Under the pieces are notes generated by a model. It was given only the letters and a program-made list of their open reading frames with translations, was not told the DNA's origin and did no database searches. Shown piece by piece: positions 15,181-26,312 of a DNA stretch of 64,000 nt (its first letter is position 1; each line of letters starts with the position of its first letter). This DNA is from UBA7672 sp047601145 (GTDB lineage: Bacteria; Pseudomonadota; Alphaproteobacteria; Caulobacterales; Hyphomonadaceae): NCBI GenBank assembly GCA_047601145.1, contig JASGJW010000001.1, forward strand, positions 1,054,001 to 1,118,000, given 5' to 3'. Made by a program: the position numbers and the translations under genes.

Positions 15181-15792
15181 TTACTTCGGGTTGCAGAAGG
15201 TGAGGAAGTCGCGTGCGGCGGTTCCGAGATCCTTCAGCGAGCCGATGTATTTCGCCTGCACCTTGGCAGCCGGGTCCTTGACGAAGGCCCACTGGGCTTC
15301 GCCCTGGTCGCCGAGGATCGACACCATGTCGAGCTGCGACATCGCCATCAGGTCGGACGAGGCGACGGGGAAGACGAATTCCGTGTCGCCGGTCTTCTTG
15401 TTGGCCTGGAACGTCCCGTCGAGATCGCGTGCGCTTGCGCCCGTGCGCAGCTTGTAGGTCGCTGTCTGTCCAACGCGCGTCGCGGCCTGCTTGCCAAGAT
15501 GGAAGCTGACCTTGCCGTTGGCGGCGTTGCACTTGATCACCACGCCCTGCGAGGCGTCGGCGTCCATGCTGCCCGAATTGACCAGCGCCAGCACCGGGTC
15601 TTCCGGCATCAGCTTCTCTTCGGCGACCCAATGCGTCGTCGCGGCCATGTTGGCGACCGTGACGGTTCCGGCAGAGGCGCCGGGCGTCGGCGTCGCCGCG
15701 CCGGTGCTGCTTCCTGCCGCCGGCGCCGGGTTCGACGCGCACGCGGCGGCCATCAGGCCGGTCGCTGCGAGCAGGGCGATACGTTTGATCAT
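15181..15792 (-). CDS. Hypothetical lipoprotein
   Basis: A 203-residue lipoprotein; ATG 15792 has AGGGGA eight bases upstream and yields a lipobox MAAAC. After an Ala/Pro/Gly/Thr-rich linker the mature domain contains two Cys (one in VIKCNA, one in TFCNPK at the end) that may form a disulfide. The segments VSFHLGKQAATRVGQTATYKLRTG and GDTEFVFPVASSDLMAM look like a beta-sandwich, but no family is recognised. Downstream of the convergent right repeat. Confidence 0.7.
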   Translation of the reverse strand: MIKRIALLAATGLMAAACASNPAPAAGSSTGAATPTPGASAGTVTVANMAATTHWVAEEKLMPEDPVLALVNSGSMDADASQGVVIKCNAANGKVSFHLGKQAATRVGQTATYKLRTGASARDLDGTFQANKKTGDTEFVFPVASSDLMAMSQLDMVSILGDQGEAQWAFVKDPAAKVQAKYIGSLKDLGTAARDFLTFCNPK

Positions 15793-15827
15793 CTGGAATC
15801 CCCTATGAATGTTGAGGCGCAACGGAA

Positions 15828-16820
15828 TCAGATCGTGATGACAACCTTGCCCTTTGCGCGGCGCTCCGAAAGCTCCTTGATGGCGTCAGCAGCGCGTGCC
15901 AGCGGATACCTGTTCGAGACATGTGGCCGAATTTTGCCGTCCTTGTAGAGCCGGAACAGGTCGGCAAGGTTTTCCGCATGTCCCTTGGGGTCACGCGCCA
16001 CGAAAGCCCCCCAGAACACGCCCACGATCTGGCATGATTTCAGAAGCGTAAGGTTGAGCGGCAGCTTGGGAATGCCGGCAGGGAAACCGATCACCAGGAA
16101 CCGGCCCTCCCAGTTTAGCGCCCGCACGGCCGGCTCGGCATAGTCGCCGCCGACGCCGTCATAGATCACGTCGACCCCGCCGCCGCCGAGTTCCTTGATC
16201 TTGTCGGAGAACTCTTTCTGCTGCTCACGGCTCAGCGGGTTCTCGGGATAAACGAGCCCTTTGTGCGCGCCCTTGGAGATGCAGAAGTCGACCTTCTCCT
16301 GGCTCGAGGCCGCCGCGATCACCGTCGCGCCCATCGCGACGCCCAGCTCCACCGCCGCGAGGCCCACGCCGCCCGCCGCGCCAAGCACCAGCAGTGTCTC
16401 GCCCGGCTTGATGTGGGCGCGATCCTTCAGTGCGTAGTGCGAGGTGCCATAGGTCATCAGGAAAGCCGCCGCTTCATCGAACGGCATGTAGTCCGGCAGC
16501 GGGTTCATCCGGTTCGCGCCGACAAGTATCTCTTCCGCCATGCCGCCCGCGCCGGTCGAGCCGAACACCTTGTCGCCGACCTTGAACTGCGTGACGCCGT
16601 CGCCCACCGCCTTCACGACGCCCGAGATCTCGCCGCCCGGCGAGAACGGACGCGCTGGCTTGAACTGGTACATGTCCTGGATGATCAGGAAGTCGGGAAA
16701 GTTCACTCCGACCGCCTTCACCGACACGACCATTTCGCCCTTGCCCGGCGTCGGCGAGGGCACATCCTCCAGCACCAGTGTATCGGGCAGGCCCGGGGCC
16801 TTGGAGAGGACGGCTTTCAT
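15828..16820 (-). CDS. NADPH:quinone oxidoreductase family protein (zinc-independent MDR)
   Basis: A 330-residue medium-chain dehydrogenase/reductase. The start at 16820 has GGAG eight bases upstream; the longer open frame runs into non-family sequence. The GroES-like part includes VGVNFPDFLIIQDMYQ and GGEISGVVKAVG; the Rossmann part has GAAGGVGLAAVELG, the NADPH-binding loop. There are no zinc-binding cysteines. The likely reaction is NADPH-dependent reduction of quinones or enones; the substrate is unknown. Confidence 0.88.
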   Translation of the reverse strand: MKAVLSKAPGLPDTLVLEDVPSPTPGKGEMVVSVKAVGVNFPDFLIIQDMYQFKPARPFSPGGEISGVVKAVGDGVTQFKVGDKVFGSTGAGGMAEEILVGANRMNPLPDYMPFDEAAAFLMTYGTSHYALKDRAHIKPGETLLVLGAAGGVGLAAVELGVAMGATVIAAASSQEKVDFCISKGAHKGLVYPENPLSREQQKEFSDKIKELGGGGVDVIYDGVGGDYAEPAVRALNWEGRFLVIGFPAGIPKLPLNLTLLKSCQIVGVFWGAFVARDPKGHAENLADLFRLYKDGKIRPHVSNRYPLARAADAIKELSERRAKGKVVITI

Positions 16821-17005
16821 AAGGGTCTCCGCTGTCTTTACCATGACCGGATTAGCGAACCTCCCGGCGACTGTCATCCTTTCTTCAAAATACCCGATAC
16901 AACGCTGGCGCGAGCGCGCTTGAACGCCCTGCGCGACCCCATCTATGCATGCGATAGGCTTCGGTCCGCGTCGGTGCGGCCGTGTTTCGTGTTGGGGGTT
17001 CCAGA

Positions 17006-18013
17006 ATGAATCGTTTTGCTGCCGCGCTTTGCGCGCTGGCGTCCGTTGTGTCGCTCGCAGCCTGCGCCTCGCAGGCGCCCATGAACCGCATGGTTCCGCT
17101 CGCTGCGCGCGACAAGATCGCTGCGACAGATGTGGTGACGCCAATCACGCAGAATGAAATCACGATCGCGATCCCGGTCGCTCAAGGCGTGAGCAGCCAG
17201 ACAGGCGCGCAGTTCGGTCTCGTCGGCGCCCTCGTTGGGTCGCTGATTGAAACGGGCATTGACGCCGCCAACGCCGCCGCCGCCGAAACCTCGGTCAAGC
17301 CGCTGCGCGATGCGCTGGTCGACTACAACTTTGATGAGACTCTCCAGGCCAATCTGAAAACGGGCCTTGCGCAAGCCAGCTGGCTCAACTCGGGCGGCTA
17401 TCGCGTCGTCCGTGAGACGACGACGGCCAATCTCGAGCAGACCCTCAAGAACTCGCAGGCCAACAGCGTGCTCATGGTTTCGGCCAGCTATCAGCTGAAC
17501 TTCAACGCCGATGAGCTGACGATCGCGATCACGCCCCGTCTTCTTCCGAAAACGGCCGACCTGCAGGCGATGCTGCCGGAGAAATTCGATCCGAAGGCGT
17601 CGCAGATCACGACGGCCAACGAACTCTACCGGAACACGTTCACCTACAAGACGGCAATTGTCGACGCGACGAACGACCGTGACGACAACATCAAGCTATG
17701 GTCGGCCAGCAATGGCGCGCCGATGCGTGCAGCCCTGGCGGATGGCGTCGCCAAGCTCACCCAGATGTTTGTGGCTGACCTCGCCATGGATCCGGCGAAC
17801 GCGTTCGATGCGCGGACGACCAAGCTTGAAAAATTCAACGCAGAGCTCGTCGCCGGCCACGTCCTGGTCAGGGACGACCTCGGCACGCAGGTTGCGCTCA
17901 CGAGCGGCGCACAAGTCTATGTCACTAATGTTTCGCTCGCCCCGCTCAAGATCGCAGGCCCAAAGAGCAAGCTTGCCTCGCCCGAGAAGCGCAAGCCCAA
18001 GACCTTCTACTAG
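17006..18013 (+). CDS. Hypothetical lipoprotein
   Basis: A 335-residue lipoprotein (start at ATG 17006, lipobox SLAAC). The mature part starts with PITQNEITIAIPVAQG, then a GlyxxxGly-rich short hydrophobic stretch (FGLVGALVGSLIETGI, about 67-82), and a mixed alpha/beta domain. The downstream gene, four bases away, encodes another lipoprotein of related style, so the two probably form an operon acting at the cell envelope. No family is recognised with confidence. Confidence 0.7.
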   Translation: MNRFAAALCALASVVSLAACASQAPMNRMVPLAARDKIAATDVVTPITQNEITIAIPVAQGVSSQTGAQFGLVGALVGSLIETGIDAANAAAAETSVKPLRDALVDYNFDETLQANLKTGLAQASWLNSGGYRVVRETTTANLEQTLKNSQANSVLMVSASYQLNFNADELTIAITPRLLPKTADLQAMLPEKFDPKASQITTANELYRNTFTYKTAIVDATNDRDDNIKLWSASNGAPMRAALADGVAKLTQMFVADLAMDPANAFDARTTKLEKFNAELVAGHVLVRDDLGTQVALTSGAQVYVTNVSLAPLKIAGPKSKLASPEKRKPKTFY

Positions 18014-18017
18014 GCAG

Positions 18018-18644
18018 ATGGCGGCGCCCTTGAAAATCATCGCGTGCGCCGCCGCGCTCCTGTTCGCGGCGGCCTGTGAATATACACAACCTCCGGCGCA
18101 GAAGGTCACGCTGACCTTCTATGCGCCGGAGGGCTATCCCTGGGCCTACGCCCCCAGGAACGCCTCGACGCCTCCCGTCTGCAGCGTCAGGATAGGCGAG
18201 GTCGCCGATGTGAGCGCCGACATGAGCATGGGGCATCTTGGCGACATCCCTCTGAGGGGCGATGACAAGATCGGGTGGTTGCGCTCGGGCTTCGAGATGC
18301 TGGCGCTCGACAAGCGGTTCGCGATGACGGACACGGCCGACACCGGCGACGGCTTCGTGCTGAACGTCACCCTGCTGAAGTCTTACCTCGAATCCCACAC
18401 CACGTCGAAATCCTCGACCGTGGTCGTGCGCGTGGGTTATGTGCGGGCGGGCGAGCCCGCTGGCGAGAAGACGTTCCGAGGCGATCAGACCGACATCAAC
18501 TGGACTGGCGGGATGAACGAGGCGAGCGACAGTCTCAACAGAGCGCTGCGCGAGGTGATTGCCCAGGCGCATGATGATCTCCTGGCCCGCTGCCTTAAAC
18601 CGGCGGCGCCCAGACAGGCTGCGGCGGCGGTCGGATCGCGTTAG
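18018..18644 (+). CDS. Hypothetical lipoprotein
   Basis: A 208-residue lipoprotein, lipobox FAAAC, starting four bases after the previous stop. Its mature part includes a VCSVRIGEVADVSADMS strand pair, KIGWLRSGFEMLAL and a C-terminal helix ending in ARCLKP. The pattern 'IxxVxDxR......GWLRSGLE' is reminiscent of periplasmic lipoproteins of the YajG/curli-accessory kind, but the similarity is too weak for a name. It is likely a partner of the upstream lipoprotein. Confidence 0.65.
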   Translation: MAAPLKIIACAAALLFAAACEYTQPPAQKVTLTFYAPEGYPWAYAPRNASTPPVCSVRIGEVADVSADMSMGHLGDIPLRGDDKIGWLRSGFEMLALDKRFAMTDTADTGDGFVLNVTLLKSYLESHTTSKSSTVVVRVGYVRAGEPAGEKTFRGDQTDINWTGGMNEASDSLNRALREVIAQAHDDLLARCLKPAAPRQAAAAVGSR

Positions 18645-18691
18645 TCCCTGAGGCGTTGACTTCGCGCCTGCTGCGACCCCATTGATCCGAC

Positions 18692-19186
18692 ATGAAAACC
18701 CCTCGCGGCTATTTCGGCGTCGGCGTGGAATCGCTCAGCAAGCCGATGAACCTCGGCGCGCTGCAGCGGACGGCCCATGCCTTTGGCGCAAGCTTTACCT
18801 TCACTGTGTCGGCGGCTCCGAAGATCCGCGTCATGCATCACGCCGACACCTCGAAGTCCGACCTGCACGTCCCCTGGTATCTCTGGGATACGATCGATGC
18901 CATGCAACTGCCGAAGGGTTGCCAGCTTGTCGGCATCGAGCTCACCGATGATGCGGTGGAGCTTCCCACCTTCCGCCATCCCCTTCGCGCAGCCTACGTC
19001 ATGGGCGGGGAGGCAAGGGACCTCTCGCCGGAAATGCAGGCGCGCTGCACCCACATCGTGAAGATACCGACGAAGTTCTGCATCAACGTCGCGCTCGCCG
19101 GCGCGCTCGTGATGTATGACCGCACCTTGTCGATGGGCAGCTGGCCTGCACGGCCGGTCGCCGCCGGTGGGCCACCGAAAGACTGA
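18692..19186 (+). CDS. SpoU/TrmH-family RNA methyltransferase
   Basis: A 164-residue SPOUT methyltransferase. Motif 1 is NLGALQRTAHAFGA (residues about 20-33) and the C-terminal knot reads GGEARDLSPEMQARCTHIVKIP followed by INVALAGALVMYDR, equivalent to motifs 2 and 3. The length is that of a minimal TrmL/TrmH-like catalytic domain. It should methylate a ribose 2'-OH in tRNA or rRNA using SAM; the target is not determined. In motif 3 the usual SLNVSxA reads CINVALA. Confidence 0.85.
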   Translation: MKTPRGYFGVGVESLSKPMNLGALQRTAHAFGASFTFTVSAAPKIRVMHHADTSKSDLHVPWYLWDTIDAMQLPKGCQLVGIELTDDAVELPTFRHPLRAAYVMGGEARDLSPEMQARCTHIVKIPTKFCINVALAGALVMYDRTLSMGSWPARPVAAGGPPKD

Positions 19187-19196
19187 TCAGAGGCGA

Positions 19197-19637
19197 TTAG
19201 TCGAGATAGCTGCGTCCCGAGCCGCGCTTGATGCGCATGCCGAGCACGATGAGGCCCAGCCCCGCCGCCGCGCCTGCGCCAAGCACCATCGCGATGGTTG
19301 CGTCTTCCGGCTCGATGCCGGTCGCAAGCATGATGATGAGGATGCCGCCCAGCGCCATAGCGACGAACGTCCCCGCCGTGCGGATGCCGAACGCCACTGC
19401 ATTGAGGATCGGCGCGCGCTCGCTCCAGTCGCCATAGAGCCAGCGGCCAACCAGCAGCACGGCGCCGCTCGCCAGCATCACCGGCATCGCCAGGGATGAG
19501 GCGCCGCCGAGCGTGTCGGCCGCGTCAGGCAGTTTGAGGTAACGCGCAAGAATGGCGAATGCGACGATGATCATGCCGGCGGCCGCAGCAGCCCCGGTGA
19601 CCATCAGGCACGCGCCGGAAAGACGACGCCACGACAC
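19197..19637 (-). CDS. Hypothetical four-helix membrane protein
   Basis: A 146-residue membrane protein with four hydrophobic helices (about 9-30, 45-64, 80-106 and 114-135) and a basic, positively charged C-terminus (RIKRGSGRSYLD). It converges with the methyltransferase gene, 10 bases away. No family recognised. Confidence 0.6.
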   Translation of the reverse strand: MSWRRLSGACLMVTGAAAAAGMIIVAFAILARYLKLPDAADTLGGASSLAMPVMLASGAVLLVGRWLYGDWSERAPILNAVAFGIRTAGTFVAMALGGILIIMLATGIEPEDATIAMVLGAGAAAGLGLIVLGMRIKRGSGRSYLD

Positions 19638-19915
19638 GCTGGAAGCTCCCGTTCCTTCGCGCGGCGTCTGTCGGACCAGGCGCCGCCTGTCTCACAGGCA
19701 AGCAGGGGCGGCGCCGGAGGCGTGTTTACTTAACGTGGGCGATCAGACCTCTCAGATGGGCGTTTTTTCGCGCCAGTTTGACCCAAAAGGCCTGCAAAAC
19801 AGCCTGATGCGGGAAATTCGCGGGACCCGGTTAAACTCACTTTCAACCCTTCGTGCCAGTTTGAGCCGCAACAGGAAGGCCGTCTCAGAGCCTTCCGTCG
19901 GATGATGGTGTGGAC

Positions 19916-21367
<1,452 letters not shown>

Positions 21368-21393
21368 TCTCCGGCCCGAAACCGCAAACAATG

Positions 21394-21424
21394 AACGGCG
21401 AGCGGGAGACCGTTCGCCGTTTTG
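21394..21424 (+). terminator. Terminator after the sigma-54 regulator gene
   Basis: AACGGCGAGCGG and CCGTTCGCCGTT form a long stem around a GAGA loop, ending in TTTTG. It starts 26 bases after the regulator stop and reaches the stop of the convergent Hsp70-like gene, so it may serve both. Confidence 0.75.
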
Positions 21425-22705
21425 TCATGCCGTCCAGCGGCTGATGTCCGTCTCGCGTCCGATCAGAGACAGGCCGTAGGCGATCGAGACGAGCTGGTCG
21501 CCGGTCTCGATCTTCTCTGCGCCGAAGCGCGCCTCGAACTGTGCCCGCACCGCCGGCACGAAGGACGAACCGCCGGTCAGGAAGACGCGATCGATCTGGG
21601 TTTCAGCAAGGTTCGCCTCGCGTAGCGCACGATCGACGCAGGCGCCGATCTCTTCAAGCTCGGGCGCGATCCACTTCTCGAAGTCCGCGCGCTTGATCGT
21701 TCGCTCGATGTCGACGCCGGCAACGTGAAGCGACAGCGTGCCTTCCTCTGCATGGGACAGCTGCATCTTCGCGGCCGACACGGCGCGATACATCGCATAG
21801 CCGGCGTCCGCATCGAGGAAGGCCAGGAACGCCTTGATGCGGTCCGGGTCGAGGCTCGAGCGCACGAGATCCTGCAGCTCGCGATAATCGCGCGACTGAC
21901 GCATCATCGAGAGCTCGTTCCAGCGGCTGAATTTCTGGAAGTAGGAATTCGGCACGGGAAGGATCTTGTCCCAGCTCTTGTATTCCGAGCCCTTGCCGAA
22001 CGCCCGCGCCACGACCCGGTCGATGATGCGGTAGTCGAACGCATCGCCAGCAACGCCAACGCCGGTGTGTGCGAGCGGTGCATAGTCGAGCCCGCCCCGG
22101 CCGACGGAAAACTTCACGATGGAAAAATCGCTCGTGCCGCCGCCGAAATCGGCGACAAGGATAGTCGCGTCAGCCTTCAGGCGCTGGGCGAAGAAGTAGG
22201 CGGCGGCGACCGGTTCATAGACGTGGTGGATTTCCTCGAACCCGACATTGCGCAGCGCCGCCTCATAGCGCGTGCGGGCCAGCGCCTCGTTGGGATCTGC
22301 GCCGGCAAAGGTCACGGGCCGGCCGATCACCACGCGCTTGGGAAACTCCGTCCCGGCATGGCTGCGCACCTGCCGCAGGAAACTCGCCAGCAGGTCCTCG
22401 AATTTGAGGCGGCGATTGTAGATCAGCGTGTCGGTGAAAAGCGCGCTGGCCGCGAATGTCTTGAACGACTGGATGAAGCGGCAATCCCCGCCCAGCTCCA
22501 CGAACTTGTCGATCGCCCACGGGCCGGCATCCACATGCGTCCGCCGCCCGGCCGTGTCGTCTTCCGAGAAGCACAGCACCGAGCGGAAGGCGTCGAACGC
22601 CTCGCCTTCGTGGTCGAAATGCACCGCCTCGACCTGGCCGCTGGCGTTGACCATCGTCGCGACAGTGTTCGTCGTGCCGAAATCGAGACCGATCGACAGG
22701 GTCAT
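21425..22705 (-). CDS. Hsp70 family protein, YegD-like
   Basis: A 426-residue actin-fold ATPase close to E. coli YegD. The phosphate 1 motif is GLDFGTTNT (residues 5-13), phosphate 2 is VADFGGGTSDF and the adenosine motif is LTGGSSFVPAV. The C-terminal substrate-binding and lid domains of DnaK are absent, which is normal for YegD. The role is an unassigned chaperone-like ATPase. ATG 22705 was chosen for its position before the phosphate loop; a start at 22738 would add an extension of 11 residues. Confidence 0.88.
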   Translation of the reverse strand: MTLSIGLDFGTTNTVATMVNASGQVEAVHFDHEGEAFDAFRSVLCFSEDDTAGRRTHVDAGPWAIDKFVELGGDCRFIQSFKTFAASALFTDTLIYNRRLKFEDLLASFLRQVRSHAGTEFPKRVVIGRPVTFAGADPNEALARTRYEAALRNVGFEEIHHVYEPVAAAYFFAQRLKADATILVADFGGGTSDFSIVKFSVGRGGLDYAPLAHTGVGVAGDAFDYRIIDRVVARAFGKGSEYKSWDKILPVPNSYFQKFSRWNELSMMRQSRDYRELQDLVRSSLDPDRIKAFLAFLDADAGYAMYRAVSAAKMQLSHAEEGTLSLHVAGVDIERTIKRADFEKWIAPELEEIGACVDRALREANLAETQIDRVFLTGGSSFVPAVRAQFEARFGAEKIETGDQLVSIAYGLSLIGRETDISRWTA

Positions 22706-22823
22706 GGCGCCATTCCAAGCGAACCGGATAGGCTCCAAGGCGGAGCCGTATCGCGGGGCGCGCTTGGTGAGGCAGGGAGTCCGTCAAGTCAAGGTTTGTG
22801 TTTGGGCAGGATGGAGTAAAGCG

Positions 22824-23300
22824 TCAGGCCCGATCAACCCGCGCCGCATAGCAGCCGTACTTTGCAAAATGCACGTGCAGGTAGGCCGTTTCCGGATTGC
22901 CCAGCAGCCGCGTGAAGGTCTCTGCCGCCCCCACGCCTTCGACGACATCCGCCTCCACCATCATCCCGTCCTCCGAGAAGGCGCGCACCGATAGCAGGCG
23001 CGAGCGCAGCTGCTCAGGCACTTCGCCCGGCGCCGGCGCCACATCCTGCGCCCGGTCGCAGACAAAGATCGCATGGCGCGAGCGGTAGGGCGTGGCCGCA
23101 TCCTGATGCTCGTAATTGAGCAGCAGCATCCGCGTGCCGGGCTCGGCATCGCGAAGCGTCACACGGCAGGGATAGCCCGGCTTGGCATCCGCCGTGCGCA
23201 CGACCACTCCCGCCGCATCCAGTTCCTCGTCGCTCAGGCCAAACAGATGCCGGAACCGCTCGGAGGGAAGGGCGCTGATCTTGAAAGCGTGTCGGAACAT
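22824..23300 (-). CDS. DUF1203 family protein
   Basis: A 158-residue protein. ATG 23300 has AGGAG eight bases upstream. It matches the DUF1203 layout: FRHLFGLSDEEL near the start, YPCRVTLRDAEPGTRMLLLNYEHQ, the segment YRSRHAIFVCD, and a final YLHVHFAKYGCYAAR. The family is uncharacterised; conserved His and Cys residues (SRHAIFVCD, LHVHFAKYGC) hint at a metal or catalytic site, without proof. Confidence 0.85.
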   Translation of the reverse strand: MFRHAFKISALPSERFRHLFGLSDEELDAAGVVVRTADAKPGYPCRVTLRDAEPGTRMLLLNYEHQDAATPYRSRHAIFVCDRAQDVAPAPGEVPEQLRSRLLSVRAFSEDGMMVEADVVEGVGAAETFTRLLGNPETAYLHVHFAKYGCYAARVDRA

Positions 23301-23370
23301 CGGATGTCTCCTGTTCCGTTCAACATGGATCTGCGGATCATCTGCCGCCGACGCATTTCCGACAGCGCAT

Positions 23371-23583
23371 TTAGTGGAATAACCAGACCAGCCCCGCACC
23401 GATCAGCGCCAGTACGAAGCCCGCCACCCGCAGGTTCGCCGCGTATTTCCGGAAACCCTTCTCGCCACGCGTCACATGGCCGAACGTCACCGGGTGCGCT
23501 TCGAGCAATTCCTCGAGCACATGCCGCGCGCCAAACAGGAACAGCGCACCCTTGATGATGAGGATCCAGCCCACGACGCCCAT
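23371..23583 (-). CDS. Small two-helix membrane protein
   Basis: About 70 residues from ATG 23583 (MGVVGWILIIKGALFLFG); an upstream ATG at 23619 would add 12 residues with cysteines. Two membrane helices (about 3-17 and 50-68) flank a charged loop (HVTRGEKGFRKY). It lies between the DUF1203 and aldo/keto reductase genes on the same strand. Function unknown. Confidence 0.6.
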   Translation of the reverse strand: MGVVGWILIIKGALFLFGARHVLEELLEAHPVTFGHVTRGEKGFRKYAANLRVAGFVLALIGAGLVWLFH

Positions 23584-23633
23584 GGGCGGCACGCTGCACC
23601 GACAGGCCGCCAGGTTCAACGCTGCTCAGCAGT

Positions 23634-24587
23634 TCACTGGTTCAGCGCCCAGAGCGCTGTCGCAAGGCGCCGGACATCGGCCGAGGCGCCATCGAGGCGG
23701 CGGGCCGCCCCCTGGATGCCGGCGGCGCGTTCGGCCTTGCGCGTGGAAACCAGCACGACGCCGGTTGGATTGGCCGAAAGTGCGTGCGCCATGAGCAAGG
23801 GCGCCAGAGCCTGCGCATCTGTGGGATCAACGCCGGCTTCCGCCTTGAAGCGCTGGGCGAAGCCCGGGTCCGCGGCCGAGCGCGTGCTCAGGGCGGCCAG
23901 CACGGGGCGGAGGAGCGAGTGCGTAATCACGACGCCCTTCGCACCCGCGTAGTCTGCGATCTGCCCGCCTATGGCGTCGGCCGGAGCCTGGACGATGGCG
24001 GGCGCAGCGCGGCCGTCCTGCAGGATGGCTCGCGTGTTGGCGTGAGTGGTCGCAATGCCATGGGCGCGGATCTTTCCGGCGCGCAGCAACTGCTCCAGCA
24101 CGTTGCGGGTTTCATCGGCTGTGGCATCGGCCAGCGTGCATTCATGCAGCAGCAGGATGTCGACGTAATCGGTACGCAGCGCGCGCAGGCTGGTCTCGAC
24201 GCTGCGCGTCATTTCAGCGGCGGTGAACGCGCCCATCTTCGCCGACGGCGTTTTTGCAAAGGGCTTGCCCAGCGGTCCCAGCAGGCGCGAGGCTTTGTGC
24301 GCCACGCGTGCCCCACCGCGCATGCTCCACGGAATGATGCCTGCCTTGCTGACAAGGATGATGTCGTTGCGTTTGCCTGCAAGCGCCTCGCCGACAGCGT
24401 ATTCCGCCTGGCCATCGCCATAGAGCCGCGCCGTGTCGAAATAGCGGAAGCCCGCATCGAACGCCGCCGAAATCACGCGGGCAGAATCGCCGCTGCGGCC
24501 GTCGGTGAACAGGTCGCCCGTGCCGAAGCCGAGGCGAGGTTGCCCGTTCGCGAAGGCCTTGAGGATGATGGTGCGGGCGTCAGACAT
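23634..24587 (-). CDS. Aldo/keto reductase
   Basis: A 317-residue NAD(P)H-dependent oxidoreductase of the AKR TIM-barrel family. The catalytic tetrad is visible: Asp51 and Tyr56 (FDTARLYGDGQAEYAVG), Lys81 (LVSKAG) and His148 (ILLHEC). Its start overlaps the end of the GMC oxidoreductase gene by eight bases, indicating co-translation. The pair may act in sequence on one sugar or alcohol substrate (inference). Confidence 0.88.
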   Translation of the reverse strand: MSDARTIILKAFANGQPRLGFGTGDLFTDGRSGDSARVISAAFDAGFRYFDTARLYGDGQAEYAVGEALAGKRNDIILVSKAGIIPWSMRGGARVAHKASRLLGPLGKPFAKTPSAKMGAFTAAEMTRSVETSLRALRTDYVDILLLHECTLADATADETRNVLEQLLRAGKIRAHGIATTHANTRAILQDGRAAPAIVQAPADAIGGQIADYAGAKGVVITHSLLRPVLAALSTRSAADPGFAQRFKAEAGVDPTDAQALAPLLMAHALSANPTGVVLVSTRKAERAAGIQGAARRLDGASADVRRLATALWALNQ

Positions 24588-26166
24588 GGGTGGCGCGATC
24601 CACGGCCCGTGCTGTCAGGGCCATGAGTGTCAGTGTCGGGTTCTGGATCCCCTGCGAGGGGAAGGACGAGGCGTCGGTTACATAGAGCCCGCGTGCATCC
24701 CAGCATTCATTGTTCGGATCGAGCACGGAATTCTCCGGCGCCGTTCCCATGCGCGCGGTGCCGCATTCGTGCAGCGCCATTCCCGGCGGGGAGGGCCGCT
24801 TGTTGACGTCGGCGAGCTTCACCTTCGCGGCTTCGGCGATCTCGCGGATGGCGTCGGCCTGCCGGCCTGCGCGCGCGAGTTCTGTCGCGTCGGCCTCGCA
24901 GCGGATGCGCAGCGTGGGGATGCCCCAGCGGTCCAGCCGCTTCGGATCGAGCGTGACACGGTTCTCAGGCCGCGGCGTCATCTCGGAGAAGGTCACGGCC
25001 TGGAAGTAGGAGCCGCCGCCCTGCGAGGCGCGATAGAGCTGTACGCCATAGCCGCGTTCGCCCTCGACGCTGTCGCCATTGCGGAGGTCGAAGCGCGGCA
25101 GGAAGATGCTGCGGCCGCTTTCCAGCACGACACGTCCGCCGGGCAGCGGCGCGCCCTGTCCATGGCCGCTCATGACAATGTGGTCCATCAGGTTGCGGCC
25201 GAGCGCGCCCGAGGCCTCGCCGAGCTTCGACAGCATCAGGATGCGGGTTGATTCCAGCGCCGAGGCGCAGAGGAACACGCGCGGGGCAGACGCGGTCTGT
25301 GTTTTGCCGCTGGCGTCGTCGACGAACGTCACGCCGGTGACGCGGCCTTTGCCGTCGGTCTTGATCTCGCGAACGATCGCGCCCTGCCGCAGCAGCAGCT
25401 TGCCGGTCTGCGCCGCCTGCTCGAGCGATGGCAGCGGCTCAGCGAAACGTCCCAGCATCGGCTTGGCGTTCGGCCAGCGCGCCGAGACGATGTCCATCAG
25501 TTCCTGCTCGGCGGCGTTCGGCTTGAGCGGATTGGCGATCTCGCTGTCAGGCGCCCAGGCCAGCCCGTCGCGATTGCCGGAAAGCTTCAGGCGCTTTTCG
25601 ACGGCGGCGTACCAGCGATCGAGTTCGCCATGGGCCAGCGGCCACACCGGGCTGAGGCCGTCATTGGTGTGGAAGTCCTGCGCCGACAGCCGGTAGTATT
25701 GCCGGCCATGGCCCGGCACGATCATGCGCCCGCCCGGCTGGCGTACGCGGAACCAGGTGAAGTCCTGCTCGCCCTCGGACGCATATGGATTGTCGCGATC
25801 GTCGACGAACTGCGAGGGATCCATCTGCCAGGCGAAGCAGCGGCTCTGTACGGGCTGGCGCAGCAGGCCGGCGGCGCGCAGGCCCTTGCGGCCGAGATTT
25901 GAAACGGCAGGCGGCAGCGCCGCGAACATCTGCGGCGTTGCGACGGTGCGCACCATGGCGCTGAAAGGCGAAGTGAAGGGACGTCGCATCCCGCGCGCAA
26001 CGCCAGCGTCGAGCACCAGTGTGGTGAGCCCCGCTTCCGTCAGCAGCAGCGAGGCAAGCCCGCCCGATGCGCCTGCGCCAATCACGATGGCATCGATCTT
26101 CCCTGCTGCGATACGATCCAGCGTGGCGGCTTTGGCGCTGGCGGCGAGGGTCGGCGAGAATTTCAA
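24580..26166 (-). CDS. GMC-family FAD-dependent oxidoreductase
   Basis: A 528-residue flavoprotein. The N-terminal FAD dinucleotide motif is VIGAGASGGLAS (about residues 28-39). The C-terminal GMC signature contains GTARMG and NPNNECWDARGLYVTDAS-like sequence, with the catalytic His candidate in MALHECGTARMG. It lacks a Tat or Sec signal. Members oxidise sugars, sterols or other alcohols; the substrate is not predictable here. First gene of a probable two-gene operon with the aldo/keto reductase. Confidence 0.88.
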   Translation of the reverse strand: MKFSPTLAASAKAATLDRIAAGKIDAIVIGAGASGGLASLLLTEAGLTTLVLDAGVARGMRRPFTSPFSAMVRTVATPQMFAALPPAVSNLGRKGLRAAGLLRQPVQSRCFAWQMDPSQFVDDRDNPYASEGEQDFTWFRVRQPGGRMIVPGHGRQYYRLSAQDFHTNDGLSPVWPLAHGELDRWYAAVEKRLKLSGNRDGLAWAPDSEIANPLKPNAAEQELMDIVSARWPNAKPMLGRFAEPLPSLEQAAQTGKLLLRQGAIVREIKTDGKGRVTGVTFVDDASGKTQTASAPRVFLCASALESTRILMLSKLGEASGALGRNLMDHIVMSGHGQGAPLPGGRVVLESGRSIFLPRFDLRNGDSVEGERGYGVQLYRASQGGGSYFQAVTFSEMTPRPENRVTLDPKRLDRWGIPTLRIRCEADATELARAGRQADAIREIAEAAKVKLADVNKRPSPPGMALHECGTARMGTAPENSVLDPNNECWDARGLYVTDASSFPSQGIQNPTLTLMALTARAVDRATHV

Positions 26167-26312
26167 GAGATGATCCCCGGGGGCTTTATGCGGTTAACGG
26201 CCCAGCGGGGAAAGGTGCAAGGGGCATACCCAAATACAGACGCCGGCGGAGCGCTTTGCGCCGCCGGCGTCATCAAACGGACAGCAGGGGTTCGGGCCGG
26301 AACCCGAGCATC

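Noticed and set aside
21725..22819. Open frame of 364 codons opposite the Hsp70-like gene
   Set aside because: Antisense shadow of the YegD-like gene; no start context and no recognisable protein.
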